This document shows positions 1 to 9,270 of a DNA stretch of 31,702 nucleotides, piece after piece. Each line of letters opens with the position of its first letter. Within the stretch, counting starts at the first letter, position 1. A program made the translations under genes and the position numbers. The DNA is from Chara braunii. Taxonomy: Eukaryota; Streptophyta; Charophyceae; Charales; Characeae. The stretch spans positions 2,498,299 through 2,530,000 of the forward strand of contig BFEA01000010.1 of the NCBI GenBank assembly GCA_003427395.1, written 5' to 3'. The notes under the pieces were generated by a model. The model was not told the DNA's origin, did no database searches, and saw only the letters and a list, made by a program, of their open reading frames with translations.

Positions 1-479
1 CCATCTGCGCACGTTACTCCCCCCTTCCAAATCGCGCGCCCCCACTCCCCAACCCCGCTTCCACTTCCACCCCCCCCCTCGTATGATATGTCTATCCTAT
101 ATTTTTAAACGTACATTTTATTCTTCTCTCAAATCTTTCATCATCTTTCAAAATCTTTCAATTCACTTCCACTACTTACGTACCACTATCTCTATCGATA
201 GTCTAGGGATATTGTTCTTTGCAATTTCTTATCTTTTCGACTATCAAAACACTTCTTTTTTTTTCCATAATTTCCTCCTTCTCCACAATCCGAATTATTC
301 CTTTTTAACATTTCAAAAGAAGATTGATTCACAATTTTTTTTGTAATCTTTAATCAAACCTTTCATTTCTTTTTCTCAACCCGAATCCTATTATTTTTTA
401 TTTTTTTAAAGAGTTTCTTTCCCATTTTTCTCCCAATTATTTTGCAAACCATAATTCCTTTTTCAAAAATATATCGGGA
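1..479. other. Pyrimidine-rich region without a recognised gene
   Basis: The first 80 bases are C-rich and the rest is T/C-rich on the plus strand. The only open stretch (83-346, plus, 87 codons) is phenylalanine, serine and leucine rich, as expected from a pyrimidine tract. It shows no domain. I see no RNA gene here. It may be the outer part of the AT-rich retroelement leader or LTR that precedes the gag fragment at 1,249, but no boundary is visible. Confidence 0.5.
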
Positions 480-1115
480 ATTACTTTCAATTAACTTAAA
501 ATCTTATTAATTAATACTAAAATAATTTAAATTTCAACTTAGCCTTAGTCCATGTTAAATCTATTTAAAATTAATTAAATAATCTTAAATAAATTAAGTT
601 TGTTTTAAATCTATTTAAAAATTAATTCAATTCGTTTTAAGTCTATTTTAAATTAATTCAATTCACTTAAATTAAGTAAGTTTGTTTTAAATCCATTTAA
701 AATTAATTAAATTCGTTTTAAATCCATTTAAAATTAATTAAATTTATTTAAATTAATTAAACTCAATTTAAATTCATTTAAAAGTAAGTAATTTCGTTCA
801 AATTGATTTAATTCGTTTAATTTATTTTAAATTTATTTAAATAAATTAAATTTGTTTAATTTGTTTTAAATCCATTAAAATTTTAATTAAATTTATTTTA
901 AATTATTTTAAATCCATTATAAAAAAAATCATTTAAATTTATTTTAAATCCATTTAAATTAATGAAATTCGTTTAAGTCTAATTTAATTAGTTACATTCC
1001 TTTAAAATTCGTTTAAGACCCCATATTAAATATGTTAAATTTATTTAAATTAGTTTAAATTCATTAAAACAACCATAAATTTATTTCGATTGAATAAAAA
1101 GTTTATTTTTTTGAA
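480..1115. repeat. AT-rich degenerate tandem repeat
   Basis: The block is built from repeated variants of TTTTAAATCCATTTAAAA followed by TTAATTAAATTCG, roughly 31 bases per unit, with shorter interspersed TTTAAATTAATT units. Near-identical units sit around 683-745 (two in a row) and diverged ones from about 600 to 960. There is no coding potential. It lies just upstream of a gag start in the same orientation, so it may be a leader or LTR expansion, or an independent AT-rich satellite. Confidence 0.65.
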
Positions 1116-1248
1116 TTAATTTATTTTGGAATTTGAAAATCTGACTTTAATTAATTCCCTCATGATTTTTCGAGTTTTTTCTTTCAAAAATGCATTCAAT
1201 TTAAATACAAAAAAAAAACGGCAAAATTCACACATCTCCTTCTCTTCC

Positions 1249-1788
1249 ATAACCCGCCGCACCAACACTTCTCTGCGCAACGGCGCTTGAGCCGTTGAGA
1301 ACGCCACTGCAGCCTCAGCCTCCACCACTACTTTTACTTCCTCACCCTCAGCCTATCCCTCCACAATGGCGTACGGTTCCTCAACCATCAACATGAGCGC
1401 TATTGACACTGCATCCGCAGACAGCCTGATTCGTGATTTCATGTCAGAACAACCCGCACCTGAAGCCACCCCCTCCAACATCTCCCTACTCATCATGATG
1501 CAATCCATGCAAGACACCATCTGTGCCCTCCAATCCTCCTTCGCCACCTCCATCTCCGACCTCTCCAGCCAGATAGATAACATGACACAAACATCAACCC
1601 CTTTCATCCAAGTGGTCACTACCACGATTCCCACTTCCACGTCGGGTTCTGGTCTGCCCCCACGTCCTCCCCTCCTCATTCTCAGTCCCACCTCCACCCC
1701 TTTTACCTCCACTCCCACCGCCGGCCCATCCGCCAATCCCACCTCCACCGCTTCTATCTCCACCTCCACCGCTCATGTTAGGGGGTAG
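1249..1788 (+). pseudogene. Truncated gag amino terminus (Ty3/gypsy, element 0)
   Basis: This is a decayed copy of the gag start also present on the minus strand at 7,715-7,300. The two translations share a threonine/alanine-rich leader ending in FTSSP, then MAYGSSTIN versus MAEESSIN, a helical stretch containing ALQSS/TLQAS, and the block IQVVTTT followed by proline/serine/threonine-rich sequence. The position matching the family start codon reads ATA at 1,249, and codon 14 is TGA at 1,288. The frame is then open to 1,788, so an ATG at 1,366 could start only a shortened product. Homology stops at the GC-rich block, so the rest of gag and all of pol are missing. It points toward element 1, making an inverted pair. 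Confidence 0.6.
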
Positions 1789-2740
1789 TTGAAGTTTGTA
1801 ATTTACAAGGGATGTTTGTTTACGTTACCCCCATGGCCATGGATCCCACGGCCTCGGCCGCGGTCGAAGAGGCCGGCCGCAACCCCGTGGTCGAGGCCGC
1901 ACGACCGACATTTTTCCCGGTCGCGCCAAGCACAGGCGGAGCCGCGAGCCCAAAATCAGGGTGCGCGCATCGCCTGCGCGTGGCGTCCCCCACCATAACG
2001 AACTAAAACAAAACAAAAAAAGTAAAATTTAAGGGGGGATAGTTTTCAGGTGGGAAAAAAAAAATAAAAAAGAAATGAAAGGACAGGGTGGGGTGGCCAA
2101 ACACGCCCCCTTGCTTCTGAAAATCAAACTGCAAGAGGGAAAAAATTGGGGTCACCCCATACCACAACACTGTGAGCACATGTGTGTGCGTGTGGGTGTG
2201 CATGTCCTAGTTGTGTCCAGTCTCATTTCCGAAGGGCCTCTACAAATTAGTAAGTATGCCTCGTGTAGCAGAGATAGATATTAAACTTCCAGTTTGTCTG
2301 TGTGGGCCGAGAATATATAGTCTGGACTCAAATTCAGGTTTGTGCATCATAGTTATGGGTCACTGTTTCTCTTTTGTGACCGTCTCCTTTTTCTTTTGTT
2401 TCTCATTTTCTTTTGTTTTCTTGTTTTCTCTTTTGTTTTCTCGTTTTTCTTTTCTTAGGAATACGTGCAGTGCCCCTAAGGGCCTCTACTCGCCACATGC
2501 ACAAATGCCAAAACATATGGCGGTGCATTATTCCACGTCCTAGCAGAAGATTTGTTCTAATTCTGTACATTTGGTTAGTACTGCAACCAAGCCTTGAAAA
2601 TAACGTGCAGAGATCAACAGGGCTAGCGAACTGAGCAACCCATAACCGCTGAAACACAAACGTGAATACGAATCCTGAGTATGTATTAAGCCAACTCTTG
2701 CTCTACTTCGTATTCACTGCTTGCCTCGATTTTGGTGGAG

Positions 2741-2767
2741 GGTCCTTGCTAAATTGCTGCAAGGACC
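2741..2767. other. Perfect 9-bp hairpin
   Basis: GGTCCTTGC at 2,741-2,749 is perfectly complementary to GCAAGGACC at 2,759-2,767 with a nine-base loop. A further GGTG/CACC pairing lies just outside. There is no T-run typical of a simple terminator and no recognised RNA family. Confidence 0.5.
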
Positions 2768-2924
2768 ATCACCGCCGAATGGCCTGTGCAAAATTTTCAG
2801 GAGGACTCTAACTCCATATCAATCATTAAAAAAATGGAAAAAAAAAATCCTGCTTTTTTTTTCTCCTTGTTAACCGTTTTTTGTTTTTTATTTTTTTAAA
2901 TTTGTAAATGAAGTCAAATTAAAA

Positions 2925-2940
2925 ATATATATATATATAT
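2925..2940. repeat. AT dinucleotide microsatellite
   Basis: Eight consecutive AT repeats, lying in an A/T-rich stretch inside the possible foldback element. Confidence 0.9.
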
Positions 2941-3039
2941 GGGGTTGTAGGGTTTTGCACAACTAGGCCTCCTGGTCACGGCCACGGACAACTTTTTCGG
3001 TCGCGGCGGCGAGATTGCCCGCGGCCACGGCCGCGGGTG

Positions 3040-4218
3040 TCACGTAGATGTTTGTGCAATGACAGGGAATGGACCGAGCCACTTATTTGAGAATTTATTG
3101 GATAAGCCATGTTCGCGTTCAAAGCGTTTGGTGGAGAACCAGACTTCATCCTCTACTTTGAATGTGATATCTCGTCTGTGTTTGTTGGTTTTGTTGACTT
3201 TTTGTTGTTGGGTTCGTTCAAGGGCATCAGTGGCTTCTTTGAGGAGGTGGTTCATTGTTGTAACCCATTCATTGAGAGAAGGACAAGGAGTGGATGGGTT
3301 GAGCTGCGAGGGGAGCAAGAAGTCTGAGGGCAAGCGGGGATGGTAGCCAAGGTCAAGGTAGTATGGGGACATGCCAATGGAAGGGCATACAATATTGTTG
3401 TAGGCAATCTCGGCGGTGGTGAGCAACTAATCCCAGTCGTGCTGATGTGGTTGATAATACTTCCGCAGGATCCTTGGGAGAGTATCGTTCATCTTTTCGG
3501 TCTGACCATCTGTCTGGGGATGGAATGCAGTGTTGTACTTGAGAGTGGTGCCGTAGGCTTTGAACATGTTTTTCCAAAATTGGAAAAGAAAGTGAGGATC
3601 ATGGTCACTGATGATGTTTTCAGGGAGACCGTGATGGCGTGCGACATGATGGAAGAAGAGTATGACGACGTCTTTTGCATTGTGAGAAGTGGTGCAAGGG
3701 ATAAAATGGGACTGCTTGGTCAAGCGACATACAATGACGTAGATGCAGTCATAGCTGCGGTCGGTCTTGGGGAGATCGCACACGAAATCCATAGAGATGG
3801 ACTGCCACTGATGGGTGGGGATAGGCAATAACTGGCACTTACCAGGATTGGCCTGGTTTGAGGGGTTGACTGCTTGACAAGTAGGGCATGAGCAGATGTA
3901 TGCTTTGACGTCGGCAAGGAGTGAGGGCCAATAAAAGTAGCGAGAGACGGTGTCGAATGTCTTTTCGAAACCAAGGTGTCCTGCGGTCTTGGCGTCGTGG
4001 TGTTCGACCAAGAGTTGGGTACGGAGACCACGTGCGTCAGGGATACAGAGTCGGCAAGTGCCTTTAGTGTTAGTGTACAAGAGGTTGTCGTGGAGAGAGT
4101 AGTCGGGGACGGTGTCGAGGTCGCGAAGCTTGTTGTAGATGGTAGATAAATTTTGGCATGAAGAGTACCTGTGAGTATAGCGGTGGTGGAGTGAAGGTAG
4201 GAGCTGAATATGGGTCAT
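3040..4218 (-). pseudogene. Integrase (element 1), with zinc finger, DDE core and GPY/F region
   Basis: The enzyme would insert element cDNA into the genome. The frame from 4,218 holds an H2C2 zinc-binding module (HHDAKTAGH near residues 73-81, CPTC at 111-114) and the catalytic core. The first Asp is in SMDFV (144), the second in SDHDPHF (205), and Glu is in TDGQTEKMN (241), which gives the canonical 35-residue D-to-E spacing. A TAG at 3,427 follows HDWD and reads as a former Gln. The same protein continues from 3,426 with AEIAYNN and a GPY/F-like LGPFPV, then ends artificially at 3,040 where the element is truncated. The usual SDRD motif reads SDHD and the usual VDR reads VCR. No chromodomain is left. 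Confidence 0.88.
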
Positions 4219-4254
4219 GGCGGCATAGACTTTCTAAGGGGGCTTGTGATCAGG

Positions 4255-4719
4255 TCATCGAGAGAGGGCATCAATGACGCAGTTGCTTTTGTCGGGGGTG
4301 TGACAGATGGTAAATGTAAACTGGGTGAGAAAGTCTAACCGTCGAGCTTGGCAGGGTGTGAGTATGCTTGAGACAATGGTGTTGTTGGTTCGGATCGTAA
4401 AGTGCTGATCGTCAAGGTATGAGCGCCAGACTTTGACGGCATGGATAACGGCAAGGAGTTCCTTTTCATTGGAGGGATAGTTCATCCCCGCGGGGATGAG
4501 CTTCTTGCTCGTAAATGCGATAGGATACTCACTAAGTGAACCTTCAGAGTGGGTGGGAAGTGTTGGGACATGACAGCTCCAACAGCCAAGTCTGAGGCAT
4601 CGGTGGTAGCATACAAGTGTCGAGAGGGGTTAGGAATCTTGAGGACAAGCGTTGTGGTAAAGACTTGTTTGAGGATGTCAAAGGCGGCTTGACGACGTTC
4701 GTTCCATGCAAAAGGCTCG
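4255..4719 (-). pseudogene. RNase H domain (element 1), frameshifted
   Basis: Degrades the RNA strand during reverse transcription. One frame gives the tether-like FAWNERRQAAFDILKQVF and the first active-site block TDASDLAVGAV. After a frameshift near 4,530 the second frame gives NYPSNEKELLAVIHAVKVW, which supplies the acidic Glu. The third acidic position, normally in a TDH or TDN motif, reads RTNN, an Asp-to-Asn change. The tail CVIDALSR matches the normal end of the domain before the integrase linker. The domain is fused on its upstream side directly to the amino-terminal part of RT by a deletion. Confidence 0.82.
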
Positions 4720-4983
4720 GTGGTCTGTGCACATGTGGAGTTCATATGTGTCATTTTTCTTGACGAAGAGATAGCTGGTACCGAAGGTTGATGAGCTATG
4801 CTTAATGAATCCTTTTTCAAGGAGTTCATTGAGTTGCCGCTTCATTTCCTCAGCCTTGGGGACAAAGAGTTGGTCTGGTGGTCGACAGGGGGGAGTGTGG
4901 CCTGGTTCCAGATCGATGGTGTGAGAGACGCCACGATCGAGGGGTAGACCGGCGGGCAAGGACTCGAGAAAGACGTCCTTGAA
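4720..4983 (-). pseudogene. Reverse transcriptase amino-terminal remnant (element 1)
   Basis: The region begins with FKDVFLESLPAGLPLDRG, the usual entry to a Ty3/gypsy RT, followed by VSHTIDLEPG, the ELLEKGFIKHSSSTFGTSYLFVKK block and a degraded MCTDHR (family M/L-R-M-C-x-D-Y-R). Immediately after DHR the sequence changes to PFAWNERRQ, which belongs to the RNase H side. The palm with motif A, the YxDD box and the thumb are absent. By comparison with the RT of element 2, about 205 residues (roughly 620 bases) are missing, and the join near 4,718-4,724 also shifts the frame. No polymerase activity is possible. Confidence 0.85.
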
Positions 4984-5258
4984 CTCTGTGAGGAGGGAAG
5001 TGGTGTGTGGGTAGGAAGGAGGGGCTTGGTCTGGCTTGGTCATTGGAAGCAGGTCCTCAAGACGCTCACGATCAATGACAAGGCAATAGTAGGCAGAGTC
5101 GGGATATTGGCGGGTCATGTGGAGGAACTGATGAGGGGAGACGGGGGGTGGAGTAGTAGGAGGAAGAAGGTAAGGGATGTCGAGGGTAGCGTTGGGAGAT
5201 GTACTAAGGTGGAAGAATGATGGAATCAGATGGATGGAATGCGTAGGGTATGTAATGG

Positions 5259-5858
5259 TCAAGCCAAAGGGTTCCCTGGACGATGTCGCACATGAGGTGC
5301 ATAACATCGAAGGTGGAAGATCTGACTGCGAAGGGAACCAACAGTCATGGTGATATCGGGAGCAGTGCGATCGACAATGACGCCTGCGTCCTTGTCCCCC
5401 AGTCGGATAGAAATTGGGGAGTTGTAGCCGGTAGAAGAGAGACCGACTTTGCAACCACAGGCGTCGGTGATGAAGTTGTCAGTGGCACCTATATCAAGGA
5501 GGGCCCGTATCTTTATCATAGTTGCGCCAAAAGAGACGGAGACAAACTTGAGTTGGAATTGAGCGGTTCCAGCACAAGCAGAGGAGATCATGGTGTCGAG
5601 GAGGCGTTGCTCCAGGCCTAGCCTGACAAGCGGATCGTGTCGAGCTTGTTCCTCAATAACATCAGAGAAGGTAATGGAAGAGGGATTAGGAAGACGAATG
5701 GAACAACACGTGCTAGTAGGGAGTTCGACCAACGGAATCGGGGACGTCGTCGGGAGGGGGGCAGGCGGAGTCGAACTCGATGACTGGGGGTCGTCCCATG
5801 GGATATGTGTCACCGGAGGAGGGGTAGGCAAGCGGATCGTTGGTGCCAAATGGGTCAT
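5259..5858 (-). pseudogene. Aspartic protease (retropepsin-like) region, element 1
   Basis: This protein would process the gag-pol polyprotein. A proline/threonine-rich linker covers about residues 1-55. The retropepsin fold follows, with VSVSFGATMIKIRALLD leading into the active-site loop at residues 119-130, read as ALLDIGATDNFI. Family members usually have D-S/T-G-A here, so Ile in the second position is unusual and may inactivate the enzyme. The flap and second half follow (SIRLGDKDAG, HLRCYAPH). The frame ends at 5,259 and the downstream linker to RT continues in another frame, starting inside this one near 5,454. It is flanked by the zinc-knuckle end of gag and the RT remnant. Confidence 0.75.
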
Positions 5859-5993
5859 CGGTGGAATGGAAGTCGTTACTGATGGTGGGGCCGACAGACT
5901 AGTTGTTGATGCCAGGTGGGGATCACGACATTCTAGGGGACAATGTTCATGCCAGGAAGGGACCAGATCCTGTGGTGGGGGATGGAGCGGAAG

Positions 5994-7715
5994 TCACGGG
6001 TCAGGATGTCGCAGACCGGGGTGCCTGTCGAGTGAATTGGCCGGCGTTGGGGCAGTTTGTTTGTTGGTGTCCCAAATGGCGACGACGGAAGCAGCCACCA
6101 TTGGCTTGAAGGTAGGTGCGTTCCTCCAATGTGAGTTTATTGACGCGGGGAGGCTGAGTGGATGAGGAAGGTCGAGCAATGCGATCCTTGCGGCCCATCC
6201 CTATGAATTGGATGGTGTTGAGTTCCTCGATGGTGAAGGACGACGAATCGAGTGAGTCGAGGAGTGTGTCGAGGTCGGGTGTGGAGAACTCGTCCGAGGA
6301 AGCGGTGGAGGTGGTGTCTTTGGAGGTGATGTTGTGAAAGAAGTGGGGGTGAGAAGGGGCCGATGTGAGTGCAACCTTGTAGAGGGGGAGGAGGCGGTCG
6401 ATTTAGAGGGCATGAGTAAGGAGGACGGCGAGGGTCATGGAAGGCTCGTGGACAAGGTTTGCCACTTGGTCCTTACGGAATACCCGCTTAACACGAGAGA
6501 TGAATGTGGTGTCGCTGATAACGTCGATGGCGATGTCTTGGCAAAGCGAGCGGGTGTATTGATTAAAACAGTCGGTTGGCCCATTTTGGCGGAGCCGATA
6601 GAATTCGTCGAGGTAGTCGTCGACCGTTTTTTGTGGACGGAAGGTGGAGGTGATCATGGTGGCCCACTCAAGGAAGGAGTGAGGTGGAAGACTGACATGA
6701 TTGCGGCTGGAGATTTATGTGTATCACCAGCGAGCGGCGCCGTCTAGGAGTTTGGTGCCCTCGATGGGGAGCCAGTGGATGACGGGAACGTTGTGGAGGG
6801 AGAAGGCTTGTTGGAGTTTGGTGAGAAAGAGGGAGACGTCCTCATGGGTTGGTCGGAGAAGGTGGGGATCTCGTTGGCATGGAATGACGGAAGGATATTG
6901 CCGACTTTGGGGGTAGTGGCGGCGAGGGCGTTGAAGTCAAGGGCGGGGGAGGAAGAAGCGATCCAGGTGCAATCGTTGGTGGGGTTGGTGGGAATGAGGG
7001 CATTTGGGGGAAGTGGTGGAAGAGCGGGGTACAGGGCTTGTGGTGTGGGAGTGATCTGGGTCTAGGTGGGGAGGGTGGAGACGATGGTGGACGAAGTCAA
7101 GAGAGGTTTCGATTGGGGGGGAATGATCGACAATTGTATAACGGTGGGGATTGTTGTCTTGGGTGAGAGGGGAGGTAGGATGACGATGGTGGAGGTGGTG
7201 GTGGATAAAGGCGGGGGCGTGGATGACGTGCTGGCAAAAGGAACGGCGGATATGGAGGAGGAGGTAAGTGGTGTAGATGTGGAGGCGAAGGGTGGGGGAA
7301 GGGTGGTGGAACTCGAGGTGGAGGAGGGGGCCGTGGTGGTGACGACCTGGATGGTGGGGGAGGCATGTTGGTGTTCCATGGTGGTTATCCGGTCAAAAAG
7401 GCCGGAGAGGGACGCTTGGAGGGTGTTGAGGGTGGCCTTTATGCTTGTCATCAGGGAGAAGAGGGTAGAAAAGTCAGTGGGGGCCTCCTAGGCGGCAGCC
7501 TGTTGGCCAGTAAGTTTGTGACGAAGGTTATCGACAGACAGGGTGTTGATAGAGGAAATGTTGATGCTAGATTCCTCGGCCATTACGAAGGAAACGACCT
7601 AGGTGGTGGCGGTTGCGGGAGAAGTGGGCGGTGATGAGGTGAAGGCAGCTGCAGCAGCGGCAGCAGTGGCGGTGTCAGCAGCAGCGCGCTGAGAATTCTT
7701 GGTTTTGCGTGTCAT
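5994..7715 (-). pseudogene. gag polyprotein (element 1)
   Basis: The structural protein would build the virus-like particle. The start ATG is at 7,715 and opens MTRKTKNSQRAAAD, an alanine-rich leader. In-frame TAG codons fall at 7,601, 7,490 and about 7,064. The first 180 codons match the plus-strand fragment at 1,249. The capsid part is readable after a frameshift near 6,860 (EDVSLFLTKLQQAF, IEGTKLLDGAARW) and again at 6,657-6,403 (STFRPQKTVDDYLDEFYRL). A zinc knuckle lies at 6,093-6,052 as CFRRRHLGHQQTNC. It fits CX2CX4HX4C except that the second Cys is Arg, a single base change. No full-length product is possible. Confidence 0.75.
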
Positions 7716-8044
7716 GCAGGGGGGAGGGGGGAGGGATTGAAGGCTTTTATTTACAAAATGAAGAGGATTGTGAAAGTTTTATTGAAAAATGAAGGGGAAA
7801 AAAAAAAGAATTAATTTCGAATAAAGAGATTAATGCCGACGTGGATTAATTGAATTTATTCGAAAATATTTAAATAAATGACAAGTTCATAAATACATTT
7901 GACAAGAAAAAATTTCAAAAAATAATTAATTAACGTTGAAGTATTTTCGGATCACAAAAATTTTGAAAAATAGTAAAATACTTAATTACAAGTATTGTCG
8001 AATTTCAAAAAAGTAAATTCGAAAAATAATTAATTATTTCTAAA
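7716..8044 (-). other. AT-rich leader of element 1
   Basis: This non-coding stretch is rich in TTAATTAA and TTTCGAA motifs and ends in a C-rich run just before the gag ATG. It resembles the AT-rich sequence preceding the plus-strand gag copy at 1,100-1,248. It is cut at 8,044 by the LTR end of element 2. The five bases next to that LTR (8,040-8,044, CTAAA) are the candidate target duplication of element 2, and the partner copy is not in the window. Confidence 0.55.
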
Positions 8045-8978
8045 TGGAAGGAAAATGAGCGATAGCGAATTCCAGAAACCACGCAGCATCATACACATGA
8101 AACCAGATACTCGTGACCTCGAACCAAAAGCAGAATTGCAACTCGAGTTCCTCCAAATAAGAGCACAGCAAAAGCTCACAAGTGACAATGTTGGAATAAT
8201 CTCATCATCATCAACAATGAACCAATGTTGATTCCCTATCTGGTGCTCAGCACCCAGACTACGAATGGCAGATCCTATCCAGCCAATCTACAATGTCGCT
8301 GGTGACGTCAACAACTCCCCGAAGTACGAGCAGATCTCGACCAATGTCGTTCGCCTCAAGCACCAGGTATGTCTCACGCATCACTCACAACCTCGATCCA
8401 CCACATAGATGTCACGTGCACCCAAGGACCACCATGCGCCCCATCCAGCATCTCGCAGGCCAGCTCGTCTATGGTTGTCTGCGTGTGCCCTGCTCGCCCG
8501 TGAGCGAGTGGGCGCTTTCTTGCCAATAGCGCAGCAGCGCTTGCGCAACAAGTAGCAAGTGTCCGAATGTCGCATGCGGAGGCAGGCACTTTCTTTTATC
8601 AAAGTGGCCTACCTGCTGTGAGTTGCCTGACTGCGCTGGGCCCTTGCCCAAAAGCTTTCGGTTGGCCCCAAGTGGCTGAGACCTTGACCCAGGGAATCAC
8701 ATGCAGGGCATGGGGTGGTTACCCGTGTCTAACTACCAGCGGCCCGTGTTCAGTCCACGCCCTCTGTTTGGCCCAGGGCCTGCCCCAGATTCATTTGGAA
8801 AAAGGCAGGCAGGGCCTGGGCTCAACCAATTGGCGTTCTCAACTGCCTGAATTTCCCAGTGGCGTCCAACCCAGCCAAAAGTAGGCCTCTCATGCCTTGG
8901 CAGGGCCGCCTTCACTTAGGGCGGCCGTTCTGGCTGAAACAGGGCCCAGTAGAGCTTACCGAGGCCTTGAGCCTCACA
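8045..8978 (-). repeat. 3' LTR of element 2 (complete, about 934 bp)
   Basis: On the plus strand it runs from TGGAAGGAAAATGAGC to GAGCCTCACA, giving TG...CA ends. The right end abuts a polypurine tract (minus strand) and the left end matches the sequence that adjoins the primer-binding site in the other copy. It contains GC-rich inverted repeats in the U3 part (around 8,770-8,820, and GGCCGCC/GGCGGCC near 8,907-8,928). It also preserves the uninterrupted sequence GGTTACCCGTGTCTAAC that family B disrupts in the other LTR. Confidence 0.87.
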
Positions 8979-8990
8979 TTCCCTCCTCCA
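8979..8990 (-). promoter_or_regulatory. Polypurine tract of element 2
   Basis: On the minus strand TGGAGGAGGGAA ends directly at the LTR terminus TGTGAGG. This is where plus-strand DNA synthesis would be primed. Position and composition both fit. Confidence 0.75.
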
Positions 8991-9060
8991 TACTTCGACA
9001 GTCCTCTAAGAAGTTCAATCATTCAATTTGGCGTTTTCGTTTCTGCAGTGACTTCTCATA

Positions 9061-9270
9061 CTAAGCGATAACATGTAGAGCGGTTTGCATCAGTTCCTCG
9101 CATGTAAACCATATGTCCTCCTTTGGATCAATGTGCTGCCTAAACCGAACGCGGCAACTCAGCTTCGACTTCGGAGGACGGCCCCTGCCTGTTGGTTTTG
9201 GAACCGGCATTTCTTTGTGATCCACGATGTTGTCGATGTCGACCTCTCCATCCATGGTTGGGGGCAGCAT
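9061..9270 (-). pseudogene. Integrase chromodomain (element 2)
   Basis: The carboxy terminus of the integrase of chromoviruses carries a chromodomain that directs insertion to particular chromatin. Here EVDIDNIVDHKEM is followed by a basic GRGRPPKSK insert and then RVRFRQHIDPKEDIWFTCEEL. This matches the chromodomain pattern of V-(E/D)-x-I-(L/V)-D, (L/V)-V-(K/R)-(W/F)-(K/R)-x-hydrophobic/x and D-x-x-W-x-x-x-x-x-L. It ends with a stop at 9,061, about 70 bases before the polypurine tract, as expected for the pol terminus. The upstream integrase is joined in a decayed frame. Confidence 0.72.

Larger units (their letters stand above)
1821..3046. mobile_element. Possible foldback or MITE-like element with GC-rich inverted ends
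   Basis: The left end (1,821-1,842) and the reverse complement of the right end (3,025-3,046) match at 17 of 22 positions by eye, around TACGT, ACCCC and GGCC-TGG. Looser GC-rich similarity continues inward (CCGCGG and CGACCGAAA-like blocks). The interior is non-coding: A-rich and T-rich runs, a TG-rich stretch near 2,180-2,203, a TTTTCTTTTG-like pyrimidine tract at 2,390-2,456, and an AT dinucleotide run. The segment sits exactly between two truncated retroelements of opposite orientation. No target duplication is evident, so this may instead be unrelated GC-rich sequence. Confidence 0.3.
3040..8044 (-). mobile_element. Element 1: decayed Ty3/gypsy LTR retrotransposon
   Basis: Reading on the minus strand, the order is AT-rich leader, gag with zinc knuckle, retropepsin, reverse transcriptase remnant, RNase H, then integrase. 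This PR-RT-RH-INT order defines the Ty3/gypsy group. The 3' side stops inside the integrase carboxy terminus at about 3,045, with no 3' LTR. The 5' side stops at 8,044, where the terminal TG of element 2 begins, so no 5' LTR or primer-binding site is visible either. The coding region has premature stops, frameshifts and a deletion of the RT core. It cannot be autonomous. Confidence 0.88.

Noticed and set aside
5590-6165. A 191-codon plus-strand open frame
   Set aside because: It is a glycine/valine-rich shadow opposite the gag and protease of element 1, with no domain of its own. The same applies to plus frames at 3,340-3,831 and 7,066-7,491.
8055-8231. A 58-codon plus-strand frame (MSDSEFQK...) with a close copy at 15,967-16,140, suggesting a conserved small gene
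   Set aside because: Both copies lie inside the LTRs of element 2, antisense to it, so their similarity is explained by LTR identity. The frame upstream of the second copy is leader sequence.
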